Below are positions 41,408 through 50,400 of a stretch of 64,000 bases of DNA, piece after piece. Numbering within the stretch: the first letter of the stretch is position 1; each line of letters begins with the position of its first letter. The notes beneath the pieces are model-generated. The model worked only from the letters and a program-made list of their open reading frames with translations. It was not told the DNA's origin and did no database searches. The stretch covers positions 23,908,092 to 23,972,091 of the forward strand of contig NC_135554.1 of NCBI RefSeq assembly GCF_964340395.1. Reading direction: 5' to 3'. This DNA comes from Glandiceps talaboti (taxonomy: Eukaryota > Hemichordata > Enteropneusta > Spengelidae). The translations under genes were made by a program, and so were the position numbers.

Positions 41408-44400
41408 AATAATCAAGAAAATCAGTTTTACAGACCTGTCTTGATAATTACCAGGAAAAAACAGGTGAAAAATTTCAAAATTTACAGAAGTCATGGGTAT
41501 GGTATCACGTGTTTCACTGAAGTGGATTACCTGTGAATGGATAGTTTCATTGCAACAGATAATAAGTTCACATATTGGTGTCATTTTGTTATGATTATCA
41601 AGTTTGAGGACATGTCGATGATTGATGGTTGAGCAATCTTGAACTGGAATGTAATTGGACGAACGTGTCCTGTTGTAGAAAGTGAAAGACATTAGGAAGA
41701 GACAGAGTATAAAAACTGGCTTCATAAAATGTAGAATTTATCACTTCTTTGAAGATATGTAGATTATTACAGTGACAGTTGTTAATTGTGAGACAGAGCA
41801 TAAAAACTGGCTTCATAAATTGTAGACTTTATTGTTATTTTGAAGACATGATGTAGATTATTACAGTGATGATTGTTACTTGCAGGTTTAACCCAGCAAT
41901 CACAAGGACCTGGTTTTCCACCACCACCTAATTTAGTACATGAATACAACCATGGCCGGCCACTTGGAGGAAGCGGACCACCAGATTTCACCAAACCACC
42001 GCCAATATTTCCTCCTCCTCCTGGATCTGGTGTGCCCCCAGGAGCTTCTCTACCCCCAGGTCCTGGTGTTCCATCCATTGGGGGAGCACCCCCTCCAGGA
42101 CAACTACCACCAGCACCTGCGCAAACAATTCCAATTATAACAGACCCAAATGATCCATCACTCATGCCCAAAGTGCCATATTTTGACTTACCAGCTGGTC
42201 TGATGGCACCATTAGTTAAGGTAGGTAGTGATTGTTATAACAGACCCAAAAGATCTATCATGTATGCCAAAAGTGCCATACTTTGATTTACCGGCAGGTT
42301 TAATGGCACCATTAGTTAAGGTATGTAGAGTTTAATAATATACCATTTGTGTCCAGTTACTTGACCCCACCTGGTTTTTCACTGCCAACCTTAAACTTTT
42401 TTTTACGTATTTGAGAAAAAATAGAATGAAATTGTGAAGTATCATAAGAAATAGTGTTTGTTAAAACTAATATCAACTTAAAAAGATATAAAACTGTTCT
42501 TCCAATCTGTAATGGCTGTATATCTAATAGGAAGAAACAAATAACTCTGAGACCATTTGGAAAACAATACAAAACATAACGACCAAAACTAGACACTCGC
42601 ACATGAAAAAAAATGAGCCCCCCCCCCCCCCTAAAAAAAATCTATCTACATCACCTATTCTATAATTGAGTGTAATCGGAACCACACAATTTTTAGGCCT
42701 AATAATAGCAGATAGCACTTATCTTTGTTTGATTGATTTCCTACCCAATTTCACTGTTAACAGCTCGAAGACACAGAGTATGAACCACTAGATCCAGAAG
42801 ACATCCGTCTACCGCCACCACAGCCACCAACGGAGAGATTACTTGCAGCAGTTGAAACATTCTATTCACCTCCATCACATGACAGACCCAGGAATAGGTG
42901 AGTTTAGTCACGGAATCACTAGATCAATCAGTTTGTGGAAGTTGATTTTACTATTCTTTCCTACCAGTGTTATCAGAACGTGTCTTCAATAGCTGTGTCA
43001 AGTGTTATACTTTTGATGGCAATCATACTGGTATCTTCTATTCTTTATCTTGGTTTTATGTTTGACATCAATGTTTTACACTATGTTGATCACAGAGTGA
43101 TTACAGTCACACAACAGAGGAACCGCTGTCACTCATTTGTGTAACCTGCCACATTGAAGAAGAATAGATTTAGTTTGTGTCTCTCTTAGTAAACCGAAGG
43201 CTGGATTACCAGAATCATAGTAACAAAGTAATGTATTTATGTAGTTGAGGAATATTTACACAAAGTTTATCATGAAAAGTGCAAATTTTGCCACCATATC
43301 ATATTATTTTACAATTCTTAAAACAAGAATCTCACTAAGAAATTATTTCACGCTGGTATAAAAATGGAAATTAATGAAACAAAGCAATCTTTAATTTTGA
43401 ATAGAAACAAGAGAAAAAAATGTGAGTTGACAACAAAAACTTTGAAGCAAATTGTATTTGAATTACATTCCATGAAAACACATTGTTACTTATCAATTTT
43501 TTCTTTCTTTTAGTGAGGGTTGGGAACAGAATGGACTATATGAATTCTTCAGAGCTAAGCAAAAGTATGCCAAGATTAAAAGAGATCGGGAAGATACGGA
43601 TCACAAGAAAACTGGTCGGTCCTACAAGTCTAGGTCAAGATCCAGATCTAGAGAAAGGGAACGAGAAAGGTCACGGTCAGAATCAAGATCAAGGTCAAGG
43701 TCACCAAGAAGACGAAGAAGGTAGAGCCAAGTTATTTACAGGTCTGCAAGTACAAATGTGCAAGTGTTTGTGCTGACATTTTAAGACACAGTAAACATGC
43801 ATTATTTCCTAGTATGTACATGATGTTGTTATCAACAATTTTGTGAATTGCATTCATCAGGGGCATACTTCATCAAATGTGCTTGTATTGGATTATTTCA
43901 TACGTTGTCATTTCCAGTCAACCCAACTCTATAATGGGGTACCTGTTAGGATAGAGGTTGCTATATGAAGGATTTAATCCTAGAGGATGCAATAGAGCTT
44001 CTGCTCCCCAGGGAGTTGGGGAAGTATAAATGGTCGTTGTGCCATTGAAGGTCCATGCTAGATGTTATCATTGTAAAGTGCTTTGAACACTGGGATATGT
44101 ACAGTAAAAAGTTACTATAGGCAAGGGTGTCATTGACTATATCAAAACTTGTACTGTAACTTTGTATCGTTCATAAAATCAATCTTTCCTTCTATCTTAG
44201 AAGCTACTCAAGGTCGCGATCAAGGTCACGATCAAGGTCAAGGTCTAGGTCAAGATCAGCTTCAGATTCGCCACCTTATCTGAGGAGTTCAAGGTCTCGG
44301 TCAAGATCTCCTCCTCCTACTACTACTACTCCTACTACTACTAGAGATCGTTCAGGTGATAGAGGAGGTGAAAGGTCAAGTGAAAGGTCAGGTGATCGAC

Positions 44401-47400
44401 CCAAAAAAAGAAGATCAAGAAGTAGAACGCCACCAAGTTATTAGTAAGTACTGCTATTGATTACAAACTCAAGTATACATAGATGATTTCTTTTTGCATC
44501 ACAGCTTTTTATGATAATAATATACTGTACTTTATTAATCCAAATTAAAATCAGAAATTTAAATACGGTCACCAGTTGGGCAGTGCTCAAGTACCATAGT
44601 GTCAGTGAAAGGAAGGAGAAAACCGGAGTGCCCGGGGATAACATGTGTTGTTTGTAGGGTTAAACAGAGGCTGCTCAAACTTTTACATGCAGTTCTGTTG
44701 TACATGTATGTTCAGCTATTTTTGACATTTAATAGCAGTATATTTTTCCTGTACCTTTATCCTGAGTTAGGATGAACAGTTTACTATGAAACATGATGAT
44801 AACACTCAATAATATTGAGCCAAAGACTGTAAATTCACTAGTTAACTGTTATTATTATTATAACTTTATTGCAGGATACACTCCCATATACTATAAAAAA
44901 CACAACATTTACATAGTACACAAGACAAACGTTAAAAAGAGCACTCTAAAATAGACAGACAGAAAAGATATTTTAAAAATACATTAAATTCATATATCTT
45001 GAAGTTATCTTCGAGCGTAAAAAACAGTCGGAGGAGAATACCGCCGAAATTAATAAGTTCGAGCTACTCTTCACCCTGTCAAAAAATCTGAAGAGTAATT
45101 TTCTTCTAAGAGCTTCAAAAGTTGGAACAGTATTTGACACGAACATAGCACTTGCACTGCAGTCACGTGCATAGCCCATAATGATTCGAAAGGCATTGTT
45201 ATAAGCAACTCTGAGATCGTTTAAACTTTTGTTGCTGTACAAAGACCATAATTGTGAACAATACATATTTGTACAGAAACTTCTGAACAAATAGAGTTTG
45301 ACATGAGTCGAACAGAGTGGAAACTTTCGAAGAAGCGTATTGGCACGAATATAGAAGCGCCTCATTTGACTCTTAATTGCTTCATCATCAAAACAATTAT
45401 CTGACATAGCATAGCCAAGGTAAGAATGCCTATGTGCCACCTCAAGTGTTTTTCCGTCTAAAGTCACCCGAGGTAAGTAGTCTATCTTAAGAGGACTCTT
45501 GCGGGGTATGAAGTACATACATTTTGATTTCTTTGGGTGATACATTATGTCATGATCGATGCCATAGCTTTCACATATTGAAATAAGCTCACGGAGACCT
45601 CTTACTGAAGGACACATTAATGCCAGGTCATCAGCGTACATAAGATGATTAATAGTTACTCCACCTATATTACAACCCTTTTTATTCGTCATCAAACGAG
45701 TACTCAGCCCATCCATGTACACGTTGAAGAGCTGAGGTGATAAAACACTACCCTGGCGAACCCCATTTGTGACAGAAAAGAGAGATGACCTTGCCTGACC
45801 CCACTGTACACAAAAGGTCTGGGTACTGTACCAGACCATAAGTAAACGGATAAAGTGACTAGGTACACCCCTGGTGATTAGTTTTCTGAAAAGTGTCCAA
45901 TGATTTACACGGTCAAAGGCTTTAGTTGCATCAAGGAAACAAACATATATAGGACTATTATATGACTGATAATAGTTAATAACTTCTTTCATGACATAAA
46001 TGCACAGGTCTGTAGAATGATTCTGCTTAAATCCGAATTGAAAATCTTCCGTATTAAGCATAGCTTTGCAACGTTCTAAAATTATAAGTTCAAGTATTTT
46101 TGAAGACACAGTTGAAAGTGCAATTGGTCTATAATTGTCTTTGCTGGTAATATCTCCTGTTTTATCCTTGACAAGTGGAACAATCATAGTTTTCATTAGG
46201 TCCTCTGGTAGAAATGCATGGTGAATCATAGCTGAAAAAGACCAAGCTAATAAGAAATGAATACGATTACTTGCATGTTTGAAGTGTTCACTTGAAAGGG
46301 TATCTGAACCGGCAGCCTTTCCAGTGGAAAGACTGTTAGTTGCAGTCAAAATTTCAATACTTTTAATTTGAGTAAAGTCATCAAAATTGTCTTGTGTGTT
46401 CAGCCAAGACTTAACGTAATCCTCATTTGAATTGTTTGTAACAGAGTTCAGTAATGTGGCGTAGTGGTCACTCCACATCTCCGCAATATTGCCCTGACCA
46501 GATCTACCATCAATAGTTGATGAGAGGGGTGGTGTTTTACTGCTTACGAGACGAACTTTTTGCCAGAAGCTGTTGCAGTTATTTTGACTCAAAGAAGTTG
46601 CAAGGCCATCAGCTCGTGATATATGCTCGTTTCGTTGACATACACGTAACGTGTGTTTAAACCTGGCACGTGCAGAGCTCATTATATTGTAAAGTGGCCC
46701 AAATCTAGGTTTGTTACATGAATTCCAAAGTTTAAAGGCATCCCTTGCTTGATCGTGGGCTTCTTTCACGTATTCATGCCAACCCGGAATAGGATGAAAA
46801 TTTCTACTACCATTTTTAAAACATTGTAACGATGACTTACATAGAGCTTGGATGATGTCCTGGTAAAAGGTCGAAATACTTTCCTTGTGATGGTTACATA
46901 TACATCTCCTAGTAGTACACAACAGTGCTTCAACTGGTATTCTTATTTGTTTAAGAAGGTGGTCCGAGACAGTTTTATACAAATGGATGTCATTGTCTTT
47001 AACACGGTTCCATTGCACTCGAGGATTAGTATGAGTAAACAAGTTATCCTCACTGCAGGATATGTCCAGTGGTGGGATATCATTCGTAGAAAGTTTAATA
47101 GATAGTGGTAGGTGATCGGATGCAACGACATCAAACAGGACCTTAATCGACTCAATACTAGCATGGGCTGACGGGGTCGACACACAGTGATCCAACCATG
47201 ATGTGGTGTGGTGAGCATCACTTACATATGTAAATCGTTCAATGGTCGAGTTAACAAAGACACCATCTGACAAAGTGTAATTATTTTCTGAGCAAAATGA
47301 GTTCAGTTCTCTACCGAACGGTTTTGTCGGATCAGCATTCCAGTCACCCAAGACAAACACACTATTAATTCCGCTGTCCTGTATGATATTATTTATTTTG

Positions 47401-50400
47401 GATAGATAATTCAGGAATATATGGTAGTTATTGTCACAGTCAGTTGGCATATATACACAAATAATAAGAAGCGATCTGTCTTTATATTGTAGTTGAAGAC
47501 CAATAATTCGGTCGTCATCATAGTAACAGACCTTTGGCTTCATGGTTGATGTCAGAGATTTTTTCCACATAATACCCACACCACCGTAGGGTCTACCAAC
47601 TCTAATGCCGCTACCATCATTCATGGAAGTGGTACCGGTTGCGTAAAATTGATTGTGAATATTTGAGAGCAACGGAAGGTCACCTTTACTCAGCCAATGT
47701 TCCTGTAATAGGACAATGTCATGCTCGTTACACAACCACTTTACTGCTTCGGTTGCCGACTTCACACCACGACAATTATAGGTTGCTATACGTAGAGCCA
47801 TCTAGTTCGATTTAGATTGGTAGTACCTTCTCACCAATGCTCCCTCGGGCCATACAGAGGCATTCATCAATTCTGGCAATTGAGCGTGTGGCACTTCAAT
47901 AACAAACGAAGCATAACTTTCATACTTAGATTTTAGTCTTTCACATTTTGACTCTATATTTGTTTTAGATCTGATAAAATTCACGACTGTCTGACTTGAA
48001 GTGTGAGGTTGTAGCCTGCTTACAAACACACGTGCTGGAGGACGCGAGTCAACAACCTGTAACATACCATCATTTTTATTTGGGTCACTGCCAATCACTG
48101 GTTTCAGCCGCCGATTTCTTTGACGCCGACGAGTCACGGTTGTGAAGCTGCCATCGTTGCGAGCAACAGCTCTCGGTTGGATAGTGCTACCAGATGCTGT
48201 GACATTCGCATATGACGGGCACTTTTGAGGGAATGATTCTTTATTATGTTGATGAGAGGGCTGCACCTCACCCATGTCATCCAATGGTTCAGCGGTAGGT
48301 CCAGATGTTGATTCATTGTCTGGAGAAGTCACATTCTCATTGACAGCTGTGCCAACTACACGTAACTGACAACTCTTAGATGATGTGACATTAATACTAT
48401 TCACATTGTCATTATCTCCGGAATGCTTGAACATCTCTTTTAGTTCCGTTACCTCGGATCGCAGAGAATTAAGATCGTCATGTATATCTAAATTTATCTT
48501 TTTTGATGTCTCTTCCTTCATTGTGGTAAGCTCATAGCGAAGACATCGGATTTCCTTTAACATTGTGGAAATGTCAACATGAGTTATATCAACAGGTGGT
48601 AGTTTTGACAAATCCTGAGCAACAAAACAAGGCATGTCACCTGGGTCAGTTTCGTGTATCATATTCAAGATGTCATTCAAATTGTTCGATTTCTTATGTT
48701 GACCTTGACGCTTTTTATAACGACCAAACTTTCCTTCACCTACAAAGTCGAAAAGGGTTTTCTTTGCCTTTTCTATTTCACTGTCCTCGAAGTTTTTGAT
48801 ACAGAGTTCTACGATAATGTCATTAGGTAGCACATGAACCTTATTCGTAATAAAGCACATTAACTCGTTGATTATTACCCCACATTGTGTTTGTGGTTCG
48901 GAGTTGGCTCTGCCTATATTATCATTTCTGCTACTTATAGAATTACTCACAAGGCTAGGCGGTGATCGGTTTCCAAACCTCCTATTTTCACATGGAGGGC
49001 ACAGAACAAGATCTCCTTGACAGATTCGGACTCGACTTGACACTTCTTCACAGTCGTTGCAGCCTGGCATTATGCAAGGTTAACACCTGGTAAACGCTCT
49101 AGTCCACGTAGACTTCAGCCACGCAAAACACCACACCAAGGCAGAGAGAAATAAACTCAGTTTCCTCACGCAATAGACAGTCTGAGTAACTCAATTCAGT
49201 GCAAGTGTAGTCACCGGGTCTTTATATCGATGCCGTTTACGAAAGACAGCATTAAATATGATTCAAATGCCAAAAAGAAGGGAAAAAAACCACGCAGCTC
49301 TTCAAGGCGATGTTTAGGCAGTTGATATTAGCATATGCAACTTATAAATTATACTTTGGTGTGTCTTACCTTACAGTCAACAGCCATTCTATACTCATAA
49401 CACAAGACAACAAATTAAAATTGATGAAAGTAACAAAGGACATCAGCTTCTGACTAAGATGGGTAAGTTTCTTGTTGGTGCTCTTTTTCCTCTTTTGGTC
49501 AATTGTGGTTGTCGATAATGGTAAAGAAATGCTATTTTTTATCATTGATATTAGGTCAGTGACTGAGTCATAAACTATCAACAATATAAATTATTGTGAA
49601 TTTCCACACCACATACGTTTACATGGACCATACTTTTAAATGTTGTGTAACTTTGTAACGACTGTGCATTTCCAAGATACATTTCATAGTTTTTCACCAT
49701 GGTAGAACACTGTTGCTTACATAGTTATATAAATAGTGACTGTGATTATGGCACTGGATTTCACTCCCTGATGTACAACTTAATCAGTTTCAAACCTGTT
49801 TACCTTAGTGCTAATACTATGCTGGCACTACAACTTCAACAGCAAGTGTTATCACACTGCATGTTATAACACTATTCTAAACTGCCTATGTCAGTCATGA
49901 TTAATACCATATGGAGTGATCGCACCACTTTGAACCACCTAGTTCAGTATTGATTACCTCTACATGGAGTAGTGATTTCTGGACCACTTAAGTCAGTCAT
50001 GATTAATACTCCCAGGGTTAATACAAGTAGTAGTGATCCACCTAGGTCAGTATTGATTAATAACTTATGTTGTAACTTGCATCTGCTTTTTTAAAAAGCT
50101 GTAAAGCAAGCACTAAATATTTGTGATATTTGTTTTGATAGGCTGGAGTGGTCAAGGCCTTGGTGCCAATGAACAAGGCATAGTAGATCCAATCAAGGGT
50201 GGTGACATCAGAACTAAAAGTGACCAGTTCAAAGGTGTTGGTATTGACATCAATGACCCGTTTGAGAGTTTCAGACGTAGTAAAAGTTACTCCTTTATAG
50301 CCAGGATGAAAGCAAGAGATGAAGCCCGAGGAGAAAGTGAGTATAAAAAATTATGTAGCTCTTACATGGAAATACATCAAATTATAGATAACTTGTGCAT

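Larger units (their letters stand above)
44850..49350 (-). mobile_element. near full-length LINE (non-LTR retrotransposon), antisense in CHERP intron 14
   Basis: Contains ORF1 and ORF2 (next entries), a short 5' leader (to about 49300-49350, exact end unclear) and a 3' tail reading AATAAAGTTATAATAATAAT on the minus strand. AATAAA is at 44865-44870. Two uninterrupted ORFs argue for a recent insertion. I could not identify a target-site duplication. The ORF1/ORF2 domain set fits the Jockey superfamily (CR1/L2/Rex1-like). It is oriented against CHERP, which limits its effect on splicing. Confidence 0.88.
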
